The notes beneath the pieces were generated by a model. The model saw nothing but the letters and a program-made list of their open reading frames with translations, was not told where the DNA came from and ran no database searches. Shown in pieces: positions 1 to 8,362 of a stretch of DNA of 23,738 bases. The DNA is taken from IMG/VR virus record IMGVR_UViG_3300017727_003491, positions 1 through 23,738 of that record. The stretch is one strand, 5' to 3'. Numbering within the stretch: the stretch's first letter is position 1; each line of letters opens with the position of its first letter. The stretch is from a virus. The position numbers and the translations under genes are program-made.

Positions 1-192
1 AAAATCGACTCGGCTGCAATGGACAAATCATTTAAAGCGTTCCTTAATAAACCACAAGGTATGGGTGATATTCAAGACGAAGCTGGAGTTCCTGTAATGG
101 AAACAGAAGGTGGAGACATGATGTCAAAGGCAATGAAGCCGATGCCCGAAGAGGATGAAGAAGAACTATTCATGGCTCGAATGAGAGCATAA
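1..192 (+). CDS. C-terminal end of an upstream virion gene (partial, portal possible)
   Basis: The window opens inside a reading frame that runs without interruption to a TAA at 190-192, giving 63 residues. The visible tail is rich in methionine and acidic residues (a PEEDEEE stretch just before the end) and has no recognisable domain. A scaffold-like gene follows 18 bases later, and in many short-tailed phages the gene before the scaffold encodes the portal, so a portal C-terminus is a reasonable guess, but nothing in these residues proves it. Start and true length lie outside the window. Confidence 0.75.
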   Translation, partial: KIDSAAMDKSFKAFLNKPQGMGDIQDEAGVPVMETEGGDMMSKAMKPMPEEDEEELFMARMRA

Positions 193-210
193 CTTACAAC
201 AGGAGAAAGT

Positions 211-1053
211 ATGAGTGAAGAAGTCAACAACCCCACAGCAGGTGTAGTAGAAAGTGCTGGGACTGACGTAGAAACAACAGAAACAGAAACATCAGTCACT
301 AAAAAATCATATCAAGGACGCGACCGTGTTGGTGAAGCGTTAGATATAGCAAAGAATGGTGAGGTTAATTTTAAGACAGAAGTGTCTATTGATAACCTTA
401 CAGATAACGAAGCCCTTGATGAAGGTGGACACAAAGGAATAGATTATAACCGAGTTATCGGTGCTCTTCCTGATGATGCCAAAAACCTGCTATCAAATAT
501 TCGTGCTGATTACACACGTAAGACGCAAGACTTAGCTAATCAACGTAAAGAACTGGAAGCATTGCAAGCATCTCTTATCAAAGGCGCAGAGGCATCTAAG
601 ATAGACGAGGTTGCAAACAGTGAAACTGTAGAACTTGACCCTTATGATACACAGTCTTTCGAGACTAGGATACAACAAGAGGTCGCTAAGCGATTGCAGG
701 AAATGATGCAACCGATGCGAGATGAGCAAGTGCGAATGACACGTCGTGCACAGTTAGATAAATTTAAGGCAGATAATCCTGACTTAATGGACTATAAAGA
801 AGATGTTGCTAAATTGTTGCAGTCTAATGCAAACATTTCACTAGAAGATGCTTACAATATTGTAAAAGGTCGTACATTGACTGAAAAGAACAGACAATTA
901 GAGAAAGAGTTGGCGGAACGAACCAACAGAATGCGTGATGTAGGATTAAAATTGTCACAAGGCAGCTCATCAAGAGACCTGAAGCAAGTTCCTAAGCATT
1001 TAAAGAAAGGTCATGAGATATATGCATGGCTCAAAAATAATAAAGCGGGATAA
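211..1053 (+). CDS. Probable capsid scaffolding protein
   Basis: The 280-residue product is hydrophilic and charged throughout. It has an acidic, Thr/Glu-rich N-terminus (about 1-30), a long helical part with coiled-coil character (about 95-180, rich in Lys, Glu, Gln and Arg), and a short basic C-terminus (about 255-280, several Lys). A disordered acidic start, central coiled coil and basic helical tail is the usual design of scaffolding proteins, which shape the procapsid and bind the coat protein through the basic end. It lies directly before the major capsid gene, where scaffolds are normally found. An AGGAGA ribosome site precedes the ATG. No catalytic motif is visible, so it is not an obvious protease-scaffold fusion. 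The assignment rests on position and composition. Confidence 0.7.
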   Translation: MSEEVNNPTAGVVESAGTDVETTETETSVTKKSYQGRDRVGEALDIAKNGEVNFKTEVSIDNLTDNEALDEGGHKGIDYNRVIGALPDDAKNLLSNIRADYTRKTQDLANQRKELEALQASLIKGAEASKIDEVANSETVELDPYDTQSFETRIQQEVAKRLQEMMQPMRDEQVRMTRRAQLDKFKADNPDLMDYKEDVAKLLQSNANISLEDAYNIVKGRTLTEKNRQLEKELAERTNRMRDVGLKLSQGSSSRDLKQVPKHLKKGHEIYAWLKNNKAG

Positions 1054-1153
1054 AAAGGAAAAAAAACCGTATTTATTGACAAGCCCCTTTCACGCATCAG
1101 AGAGGACAAGCTTTTGGGACCCTTCTATGGATAATCCAAGATGCAATAGGTAA

Positions 1154-1182
1154 TTCACAAAACAAAGGTTTCAGATTATAAT
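1154..1182 (+). promoter_or_regulatory. Sigma70-type promoter for the major capsid gene
   Basis: A TTCACA hexamer at 1154-1159 and a perfect TATAAT at 1177-1182 are separated by 17 bases, matching 11 of 12 consensus positions with optimal spacing. The predicted start near 1189 leaves a leader of about 29 bases with a strong GGAGGA site before the capsid ATG at 1218. It sits in the 164-base gap between scaffold and capsid genes. This would give the capsid and decoration genes a host-polymerase promoter of their own, fitting the need for hundreds of copies. Confidence 0.6.
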
Positions 1183-1217
1183 GAACCAGATAATTAAATT
1201 AAATAGCGGAGGAAATT

Positions 1218-2279
1218 ATGGCTATTAGTAATGATGTACTTTCATCAACTCTCCGTATTCTTTTAGACGAAGAGGTTGACCAGCTTTATCAAGCTACACC
1301 CCTTTTGGACAAGATGCGTGAACGTGGTGGAGTAATTACATACGACGGTGGACAGAAATTAAATGTACCACTTATACTCGAAGAACATTCTTCAATAACA
1401 CAATTGGACTCAGGATATGAGCCCGTAAACCTTGCAGTAAAAGATGCTTTGCGTCAAGCTGAATTCAACTGGTGTGACTTTGTTGCTCCAATCGTTGTTA
1501 CTCGTTCTGAAGAACTAAGTAATAAAGGTGAAAGAGCAATCATCGATATCGCTGAAGCTCGTATGAAATCAGTTATGGGTGCACTTAAACGAGAAGTTGA
1601 AAAACAAATTCTTGTTAATGCTTCTACTATCTTAACTAACCTTAACACATTCAACGGTCTTTCAACCGCAGATGGTGGGGCTGGTTCTGGTGGAAACTCT
1701 ACAGCAGGATTTTTCGATAACTTGGCATTCGGTTCTCAAACAGCTGGAACAAACGTTGGTGGACTTTCTAAGGCTACCTTCCCACGTTTGAACAACCAAT
1801 TTATGGATTCTGCTAACGCATTGTCTGTAGAACAGATGACAGAATTATATATTGACTGTCAATTAAACACTCCTGACGGAAGTGCTCCAGATTTGATTCT
1901 ATGTTCTCCACAGTTTTACAAGGCTTACAAAAGCATCTTGTTCAACCAAGAACGTTTTATCGATGAAAAAGTACTTGACGGTGGACGTTTGGCTCTTGCA
2001 TTTAATGGTGCAATGGTTACTCCTTCTCCTTTCCTTGGGTCAGATGTACAGAATCCTGCTGGAACTCCAGTTGGTAAAGAAATTATTTCAGCTTACTTCT
2101 TAAATACTCGTTATATGAAGATTGGTTTTGATAGTGCAGCTCAATTTGAGATGGACGATTTCGAATCAGTAAGCGGTTATGCTTCACGTTCTGCTAACAT
2201 CTACACTAGACTTCAGGTTTATTTCGAACATATGGCATCTCAAGGTATTCTTTGTGATGGCGAAACAGCTGCAAGTTAA
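1218..2279 (+). CDS. Major capsid protein (HK97-fold type)
   Basis: The 353-residue product has the pattern of a common phage coat family. A helical N-terminus leads to LLDKMRERGG (29-38), followed by a hydrophobic PLILEE segment, a GYEPVNL turn with a Trp/Phe-rich strand (about 82-92), and a TRSEELSNKGE segment (95-105) entering the long spine helix (about 106-135). A Gly/Ser/Asn-rich loop (about 145-175) and a C-terminal strand with aromatic residues complete it. Coat subunits of this fold form the icosahedral shell. The GGAGGA site 6 bases before the ATG is strong, and a promoter lies just upstream. Codon use is biased: 11 of 14 arginines use CGT, unlike the AGA-rich genes downstream, as expected for the most abundant protein. 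The decoration gene follows after 12 bases. Confidence 0.88.
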   Translation: MAISNDVLSSTLRILLDEEVDQLYQATPLLDKMRERGGVITYDGGQKLNVPLILEEHSSITQLDSGYEPVNLAVKDALRQAEFNWCDFVAPIVVTRSEELSNKGERAIIDIAEARMKSVMGALKREVEKQILVNASTILTNLNTFNGLSTADGGAGSGGNSTAGFFDNLAFGSQTAGTNVGGLSKATFPRLNNQFMDSANALSVEQMTELYIDCQLNTPDGSAPDLILCSPQFYKAYKSILFNQERFIDEKVLDGGRLALAFNGAMVTPSPFLGSDVQNPAGTPVGKEIISAYFLNTRYMKIGFDSAAQFEMDDFESVSGYASRSANIYTRLQVYFEHMASQGILCDGETAAS

Positions 2280-2291
2280 TAGGGGGATATT

Positions 2292-2852
2292 ATGGCTACA
2301 AATACATTAATTCAAAAATTATTCGCATCAGATGAAACCGGAGTCGGAGAAGATTCTAATGCGGTATCTAACAGACAACAGATTGAAAAGTTTCGTGCAA
2401 CCGAAGCTATTACAGCTGGAGCAACTGTTTCATTAGACGTCAGTCAAACATCCAATGGTCTTCGTGGCTTGTGTGTTGCTGAAGCTGATGGCACTGATTA
2501 TGTTCCAGTTGGGGTATATCAAGGTTACAATTCAATGGACGAAGCAGCAGTTATTGCAGGAACTAAAACTCCTCAAGATGCTGCTAGCGGTGATTTCATC
2601 GATATCGTTCTTCGCGGTATTGTTGAAAAAGCTCTTACCAAAGGTGATGTTGTTAATATCGCTGCTGGTGACCGCTTAACCATGAGTACTGACGGGAAAC
2701 TTGTCAAAGTCGATTCTTTTAGAACTGACCTTGGTGACGGAACTGGTACTACTACAGGTGCTGTTGCTCAGTCACCTCACGTGGTTGCTATCGCTATGGA
2801 AGCTCAAACTGGAGATAACTCCTCTAGAGTATTCGTACTTAAGAGTTGGTAA
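2292..2852 (+). CDS. Capsid decoration / head-stabilising protein
   Basis: The 186-residue product is small, beta-rich and Gly/Ala/Thr/Val-rich, with few charged clusters and no membrane segment. Alternating strands such as DFIDIVLRGIVEKALTKGDVVNI are followed by a Gly/Thr loop (about 145-158). Small beta-barrel proteins encoded next to the coat gene usually bind the capsid surface and reinforce the shell. Only 12 bases separate it from the capsid stop, and it shares the AGGGGG-type ribosome site strength of that operon. A strong terminator follows its stop, so it is the last gene of the capsid transcript. The role is inferred from size, fold character and position; I do not recognise the family with certainty. 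Confidence 0.65.
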   Translation: MATNTLIQKLFASDETGVGEDSNAVSNRQQIEKFRATEAITAGATVSLDVSQTSNGLRGLCVAEADGTDYVPVGVYQGYNSMDEAAVIAGTKTPQDAASGDFIDIVLRGIVEKALTKGDVVNIAAGDRLTMSTDGKLVKVDSFRTDLGDGTGTTTGAVAQSPHVVAIAMEAQTGDNSSRVFVLKSW

Positions 2853-2883
2853 TCGGCTAGTTATTAGTTAGATAATTGATATT

Positions 2884-2910
2884 GGCCCGCCCTTCCGGGC
2901 GGGCCTTTTT
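2884..2910 (+). terminator. Intrinsic terminator after the capsid-decoration pair
   Basis: A perfect 9-bp GC stem (GGCCCGCCC at 2884-2892 with GGGCGGGCC at 2897-2905) closes a TTCC tetraloop and is followed by TTTTT. This is a textbook Rho-independent terminator and one of the most GC-rich spots in the window. It lies between the decoration stop (2852) and the adaptor ATG (2928). Confidence 0.95.
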
Positions 2911-2927
2911 ATTAGGCGGGAGTAGAG

Positions 2928-4424
2928 ATGAACCTAAAAGAAATGCGCGACATGGTGGCAAACATATTGGACTATAATCCAGATGTTCCACAATATAACA
3001 AAGAAATAAATCGTATCATTAACGAGGTTTATCTGAACTTCTACATGACACAACCCTGGACATGGGCTCAACAAACATTAAATGTCTATACAAATCCTGA
3101 TACAACTCAGTCTGACTTACGTCTTATTCCTAAAAACGCTAATGGATTCTTTCAATCTGCTATTGAAGGTGTTAATAACACAACAGGAATTGGACAAGAC
3201 TTTCGTTTTGGACAAGGTAATCATGAAGGTGACTATGTAGAAATTACAAATGCCACCTCAGCAGAAAACAACGGTATCTATATTATCGATAAAATTGATA
3301 AAGGTACAAATGAAGTCTTTGTTAGTAAGCAAAGCAATAACTTTGAAAAGGTAAACTGGTATGGTACAGGTGGAGCCACACAGACGGTTACAGGAAACGC
3401 TTTTCAAAGATACCTAAATCTACCCCAAGACTGTGCTCAAGTACTTTCTGTAGGTATTAGAAACACAGCAGAGACCGGTGCAGGACAAGGTAATTCCTTA
3501 GGTCACATGTACAATTGCACACGCGTCAAAGAAGAAGAGTTAAACTATCGTTTTGACATTACAGGCACACCAACACAATTTGTCGTATTTGACAAAGCAC
3601 CTGCAGGTTATCAAGACCTAACACATTTCGTGCCTCGTGCAGGTAAAGATTTTAAAGTAGACACTTATACAGTATCACCAGGATGGCCAGTCGGAACATA
3701 TGAATTCCACATGGCTTATGAGTATCACAACATTCATGGTGAATTATCAAACGCCTTTGAATTAAAAATAACTGAAGCAAATCAGGCACCTCGTTTCAAT
3801 ACCATGGACACCAGACAATTTGGCTTTCACGGACTTCGTAAGAGATTTTTTGTCCGTCTTAAATCTATCGATGGCTACGATGCAGTAGCTTTTGAAGAAG
3901 ACTTTCTTCGTGACTTAGGCATGATTGATTATACAGTACTTCAAGCAACTGATGGTATCTCTTATCTTAGACAAGATGACTATGATGTACAACTTAATTG
4001 GCCACAAACACTAATTGAGATTAGTTCCACAGATAAGCTTAGAATGATTCCTCGCTTTAACCAACCAGTTATATCAAGGATGCGCATTCGGTTACATCCA
4101 CGACCAACTGTCCAAACGCCAATAAACATTCGTTACATAGCTTATCCAACTGAATTGGTAGATGATTATGACCAGCCAACATGTCCTATAGATTGTCATC
4201 GATATATCGTTTATCGGTCACTTCAAGAGGCGTTGTTTAAGCATGGTGAAGATACACAGGCGGTGTATTACGAAAAGAAAGCTGATAAAGAAATGCAGAA
4301 GATAGAAGAAAGACACTTAACACAGCGTTCGGCACTTTACATTAAAGAAGGTTTTAAATCCGGGCCAATGCGACTAGTACCCTACAGAACTTTAACGAGA
4401 ACGCTAGGTAAGGACGGAAGCTAA
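2928..4424 (+). CDS. Head-tail adaptor-like tail protein (tail tubular A type) with a large insertion
   Basis: The 498-residue product starts with a helical segment (MRDMVANIL...NRIINEVYLNFY, about 5-42) and ends with helices after a beta stretch (about 368-470: RMRIRLHPRP, INIRYIAYPTEL, then the CPIDCHRYIVYRSLQEAL helix). That split arrangement resembles adaptor proteins of short-tailed phages, which ring the portal and carry the nozzle. T7 gp11 is about 196 residues, so roughly 290 residues are extra here. They are beta-rich, include an EFHMAYEYHNIHGELS segment that looks like an immunoglobulin/FN3-type strand pair, and may form an external domain. The next gene encodes the nozzle-like protein with no gap between stop and start, as in T7. 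The family call is by architecture and position. Confidence 0.6.
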   Translation: MNLKEMRDMVANILDYNPDVPQYNKEINRIINEVYLNFYMTQPWTWAQQTLNVYTNPDTTQSDLRLIPKNANGFFQSAIEGVNNTTGIGQDFRFGQGNHEGDYVEITNATSAENNGIYIIDKIDKGTNEVFVSKQSNNFEKVNWYGTGGATQTVTGNAFQRYLNLPQDCAQVLSVGIRNTAETGAGQGNSLGHMYNCTRVKEEELNYRFDITGTPTQFVVFDKAPAGYQDLTHFVPRAGKDFKVDTYTVSPGWPVGTYEFHMAYEYHNIHGELSNAFELKITEANQAPRFNTMDTRQFGFHGLRKRFFVRLKSIDGYDAVAFEEDFLRDLGMIDYTVLQATDGISYLRQDDYDVQLNWPQTLIEISSTDKLRMIPRFNQPVISRMRIRLHPRPTVQTPINIRYIAYPTELVDDYDQPTCPIDCHRYIVYRSLQEALFKHGEDTQAVYYEKKADKEMQKIEERHLTQRSALYIKEGFKSGPMRLVPYRTLTRTLGKDGS

Positions 4425-6557
4425 ATGAAAACAAATCAAAAATTAGAAGTATTACCACAAGGTGGTTTATACATCGGTATACCTGCTCCTAATGAAAGTG
4501 CCAATAGATTAGTTAATTGGAAGTATGATTCTAAAACACGAGCATGGACTAATAATCTAGGTTTTGAAAAGTTTTTTAGTAATCAAACTGGTTTTGGTCC
4601 TTTCACTGCAGCACTACAAAGAGAAGTTGATAGTATCTATTGTTTTCAACAACATAACGGTGCACGTCAATCATTCTTATATGAAACAAATGGGAAACTA
4701 TTTGTACTTGACCCATCAACACCAGGTAGTGGTAACGAATTAGTGACACTTAAAACAAGCAGACAAACACCTAGTCCAACACAACCTCACACAAGTTATG
4801 AACCTTATGGTCGCTATTGTATTATTACAAACGGATTAGATGGACCACTTAAGTTTAAAGGTTCTAAAAACAGTGCATCAATATATGACTTAGGATGGCG
4901 ACAACAACCTGGAACGCCGACTATCCGGAGTGTAGGAGCACCAGACTCTGCACCACAAACTTTTTTAGATAGTACAGATGAAAACTTTAATGACCAAATA
5001 TGGTCCGGTGCAGACACAACATTTCGTGGTGTAAGTTCTTCTACTGATGCTGAGTCTGTAAGATACAGATACAAAGTAAGTTTTGTTAATGAAGCAGGTT
5101 CTGAGTCACCACTTAGTCAAGCATCAAATGAAGTTCGTATTACATCAGCAACAACTACAAGAGGTTCAGCCACAGGCGTTCCTACAACTGGACTTATACT
5201 TGACATACCAAAGGGGCCAAATGGCACACTGGCTAGACGAATATACAGAACAAAAAACGATTCAAACACTTTTTTCTTTGCAGCACAATTAAACAACAAT
5301 GCAGATGAGACATTCACAGACTTTACAGCTGATACAGAATTAGGTGCAGAAGCACCACTAGCTACAACGTCTGTACTTATGCCATCACCAGCATGCAGAT
5401 TTAGTGCAACGTTTAAGAATGTTTTATTTATCGACGGTGGTGAGATGGACCCCACGCGAATCTATTATTCGCAACCTCTACAACCAGACACTTTTTCAGC
5501 ACAAAGCTATTTTGAAGTGGGAACCCGTGAGGGTGGGGACATTACAGGTTTAGCGCCATATTATAATTCTCTATTGGTGTTTAGAGAAAATGCGATAGAC
5601 CTGATAAGAGGTGACAGTGTTAATGGACTTAATTTGGTTCCGTTCATTCAAGGGGTTGGAACACTGTCACCTCACACCATCGTCCCTATTCCAAACTTAG
5701 GTTTATCATTCATGTCACAAGATGGTGTTTATCTCATTAAAGGTGGACTAGATGGTGGAGCTGACTTAAAATTATCTAAAATATCGCAAGGTCTGCAAGA
5801 ATACTTTGAACGTGCAAGTAGAGACAAACTACCTGCTGCAATCGGCGTATACAGTCAACGTGAAAGAGAATTACATTATTACATGTGTATTGATGGCCAA
5901 ACATTCTTAAACTTAGGATTAGTCTATCACGTAGATGCAGCAACCTGGTCAGAAAGAAGTGGCTTTCCTTTTAAATGTGCAACAACAGATAAAGACGGAA
6001 ACATAATTGGTGGTTATGACTTAAACAATGTTTATACAGGTGCACCTTCTTCACCTGGTGAATCACCTGCTAAAGGTGGAATATTTGTAGTCAGTGGATT
6101 AAGACAAGAAGGCTATGTATTTACAGGTGTAAGCACAAACATTAAAAACGGACCGATTCCAAGTTCTTTATTTAGAAGTGCATGGTTAGACATGGGTATG
6201 CCACAACTTAAAAAGTATCCAAAGTATATCTACCTCTATGTTTTAACACGTGGTGATAATGACGTTGGAATGACAGTTTATAAAGATAGAGACTGGGGTG
6301 ATGCTTATCTCGCAACTGATATGAAAATGCAAAGAGCAGACCATAAAGACCAACCGGTTTATGATGATGTAGCTTATGTATGGGACGTAGCTTTCTGGCA
6401 AGATAAACTTTTGACACAAATAAGGTACGATGTATCTACGGCAGGCGCAGTTTCAGAGTTAGCATTTGAATTAAATACCCAATCTCCTTTAGAGTTTATC
6501 GGCTATTCAGTTGAATACCAGGTTGACGGAAAGAAAACTATACGAGGTAAAACATAA
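4425..6557 (+). CDS. Tail nozzle-like protein (tail tubular B type)
   Basis: The 710-residue beta-rich product fits the large nozzle protein of short-tailed phages, which forms the hexameric tube below the adaptor. The N-terminus has a GGLYIGIPAPNESANRLVNW segment typical of proteins that open with a bound-chain motif. The core contains TRIYYSQPLQPDTF (about 342-356) and LLVFRENAIDLIRGD (about 380-395), strand-loop patterns common in nozzle beta-propellers. A segment at about 207-240 (RYRYKVSFVNEAGSESPLS) reads like a fibronectin type III strand pair inserted in the propeller. The ATG directly follows the adaptor stop, and the stop overlaps the next ATG by one base, so translation is likely coupled. 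No enzymatic motif is visible. Confidence 0.65.
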   Translation: MKTNQKLEVLPQGGLYIGIPAPNESANRLVNWKYDSKTRAWTNNLGFEKFFSNQTGFGPFTAALQREVDSIYCFQQHNGARQSFLYETNGKLFVLDPSTPGSGNELVTLKTSRQTPSPTQPHTSYEPYGRYCIITNGLDGPLKFKGSKNSASIYDLGWRQQPGTPTIRSVGAPDSAPQTFLDSTDENFNDQIWSGADTTFRGVSSSTDAESVRYRYKVSFVNEAGSESPLSQASNEVRITSATTTRGSATGVPTTGLILDIPKGPNGTLARRIYRTKNDSNTFFFAAQLNNNADETFTDFTADTELGAEAPLATTSVLMPSPACRFSATFKNVLFIDGGEMDPTRIYYSQPLQPDTFSAQSYFEVGTREGGDITGLAPYYNSLLVFRENAIDLIRGDSVNGLNLVPFIQGVGTLSPHTIVPIPNLGLSFMSQDGVYLIKGGLDGGADLKLSKISQGLQEYFERASRDKLPAAIGVYSQRERELHYYMCIDGQTFLNLGLVYHVDAATWSERSGFPFKCATTDKDGNIIGGYDLNNVYTGAPSSPGESPAKGGIFVVSGLRQEGYVFTGVSTNIKNGPIPSSLFRSAWLDMGMPQLKKYPKYIYLYVLTRGDNDVGMTVYKDRDWGDAYLATDMKMQRADHKDQPVYDDVAYVWDVAFWQDKLLTQIRYDVSTAGAVSELAFELNTQSPLEFIGYSVEYQVDGKKTIRGKT

Positions 6558-7240
6558 TGGGATATCGTTGGACAAAAACACAAATAGAAGAAAAAACTAT
6601 TGTTGAAAGTAGACAGGTCGACATGGCTTTCTCTAACTATACATCAGTTGTAAATGGTGGCATGGATAGAGATAATCTACCTACTGCATCAGTTGGTGCT
6701 GCATCAGTTAATAATGAATCAATAGGTAGAGCTGAACTAGGAACAACTAACTTTCATATACCTTTTGCTGATACTTATCAAGACAGTAATTATGGAAATG
6801 GTACGATTACTGATAACAACACAAGAGGTAACAGGATTCGTGGCTATGTGTATCAACAAGACCCGATTAATGAAGGTGATACATTCAATGCTATAGAAAG
6901 TAAATCCATTGAGTGTGAAGAAGGAATGCTTCATTGTACATTCAAGGTCAATACATACATGCCTCAGTATTGGTCGTATTATAAAGCATTTACAACAACA
7001 CTAGTTGCACGGAAACGTGTACAATTTCAAATACTAGTCAATGGTGTTATTGTATATTATGGACCTGCTATAGCACAACCATTCTTTACTTCAAACATGT
7101 CAGCAATGATTCCTGTGAGTAAAGGTACAAACACAGTCGAAATAAGAATGAGGCTACCAGCCCGTTTAAATGAAGGTAATGACCAAGTAGTTATTTGCTA
7201 CTGGGGTGGCCAGTTATATTTACATAACTTTTACAGATAG
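6557..7240 (+). CDS. Tail appendage / fibre-like protein 1
   Basis: The 227-residue product begins in a TAATG overlap with the nozzle gene. Its N-terminus (about 18-70) alternates short helical and Ser/Asn/Gly-rich segments, including NGGMDRDNLPTASV and NNESIGRAELGT. This is the look of N-terminal attachment segments of fibres. The remainder is beta-rich and aromatic, ending in CYWGGQLYLHNFYR. It is the first of three adjacent genes with this design, which suggests tail appendages built on a shared plan. No catalytic motif is visible, and the exact role (fibre, hub or collar) cannot be fixed from the sequence. Confidence 0.5.
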   Translation: MGYRWTKTQIEEKTIVESRQVDMAFSNYTSVVNGGMDRDNLPTASVGAASVNNESIGRAELGTTNFHIPFADTYQDSNYGNGTITDNNTRGNRIRGYVYQQDPINEGDTFNAIESKSIECEEGMLHCTFKVNTYMPQYWSYYKAFTTTLVARKRVQFQILVNGVIVYYGPAIAQPFFTSNMSAMIPVSKGTNTVEIRMRLPARLNEGNDQVVICYWGGQLYLHNFYR

Positions 7241-7249
7241 GAGAAGAAG

Positions 7250-8362
7250 ATGGCAGAAGTTAAACTAAAAACGTTTTATCCAGAGAATGCAGTAACAGAT
7301 TCAGCTGAGATGAATGCAAATATGAACGCATTAGAAGGTTCATTGGGTTCTGGTGATATTGACGAGGAAAATGTAAGAGCAGAAGGTATAGACTTTCGTA
7401 ATCTTTCAGAGAGTTTGCACATTGCAGACATAGGACAACTAAACAACGGTTATCAGATATCATTTGGTGCATTGCCAGCAACTGGTGCACGATATGATTC
7501 ATACTCAATCGATATAAACGAACCTAAAGAAAAGCCTATTAATCATGACGATGCAGGCGCAACAAACACAGCAATAGGTAAAGGAACTAAACTACGCGTT
7601 AACGGTACTGCTGGTGAAGACTTAACCGGTGCAGAACTAATAACTGTACAATGGAATGTAAATGTAATGGATAATCTGTTGCATACACCTATTACAGAAT
7701 TAGTAACAAAACTTATCGACACAACAACAAAAGATGGTGGAACTGGTGCACCTCATCCTTATGGCTCAGGGATTGGAGAATGGTTCTGGATAATCTATCC
7801 AAAGTTTAATGTTACATCTAATGCACTAACTGATTCTGATTTCCAGGATGCAAAATCTGCTGGATTGGTTGATGGAACAGATTTCTTACGACCTGATACA
7901 ATAACAGGTACTAATTCTATTTCTAATAATTATTTTGACTTTGATGAACGACGATGGGACCATACAATGATTATTCCTAGTATGTTTGCTTCTGCAGGTA
8001 ATGTTGGTACATCACCGTTTCTTCTAAAGAATGCTGACAAAGACGGTGCAGATAATAATAATGCATTAGGTGGACCACAAATGTTTCATAGCTCTTTCAG
8101 TCTGCAAGTTAAAGATGGTGTGGCATCAGGTAAGAAACTTTTTGGTGTCCAATTATTTATTTCAGGCTACTGGAGAATGCATGCATCTGTTGCAGGTATA
8201 GGAATTGGTAACGATGTAGGTGCATTTTTAGAATATGAAGACTGTCAACCAGATAAAGTTAATACAGATGGTGACCCAATACCAATTTACGGTGTATCAG
8301 GTCAGCTTGCACTAGAAAGAATCCAGACTAGCTGCATCATACACAAAACAAAGGGGGCATAA
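7250..8362 (+). CDS. Tail appendage / fibre-like protein 2
   Basis: The 370-residue product starts after a GGAGAAG site. The N-terminal 55 residues (FYPENAV, AEMNANMNALEGSLGSGDID, then VRAEGIDFRNLSES) follow the pattern of phage fibre N-termini: a short strand, a helix with repeated Asn and Leu, a Gly turn, then a segment with Ile/Leu before the shaft. The rest is beta-rich with many Gly, Asp and Thr, compatible with a receptor-binding or spike-like domain. The stop overlaps the next ATG by one base. It may be a paralogue of the two neighbours at the level of its N-terminal segment. Confidence 0.5.
   Translation: MAEVKLKTFYPENAVTDSAEMNANMNALEGSLGSGDIDEENVRAEGIDFRNLSESLHIADIGQLNNGYQISFGALPATGARYDSYSIDINEPKEKPINHDDAGATNTAIGKGTKLRVNGTAGEDLTGAELITVQWNVNVMDNLLHTPITELVTKLIDTTTKDGGTGAPHPYGSGIGEWFWIIYPKFNVTSNALTDSDFQDAKSAGLVDGTDFLRPDTITGTNSISNNYFDFDERRWDHTMIIPSMFASAGNVGTSPFLLKNADKDGADNNNALGGPQMFHSSFSLQVKDGVASGKKLFGVQLFISGYWRMHASVAGIGIGNDVGAFLEYEDCQPDKVNTDGDPIPIYGVSGQLALERIQTSCIIHKTKGA

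Noticed and set aside
1076-1081. TTGACA hexamer after the scaffold gene as a second promoter
   Set aside because: No acceptable -10 hexamer lies 16-18 bases downstream; the pair at 1154-1182 is far better.
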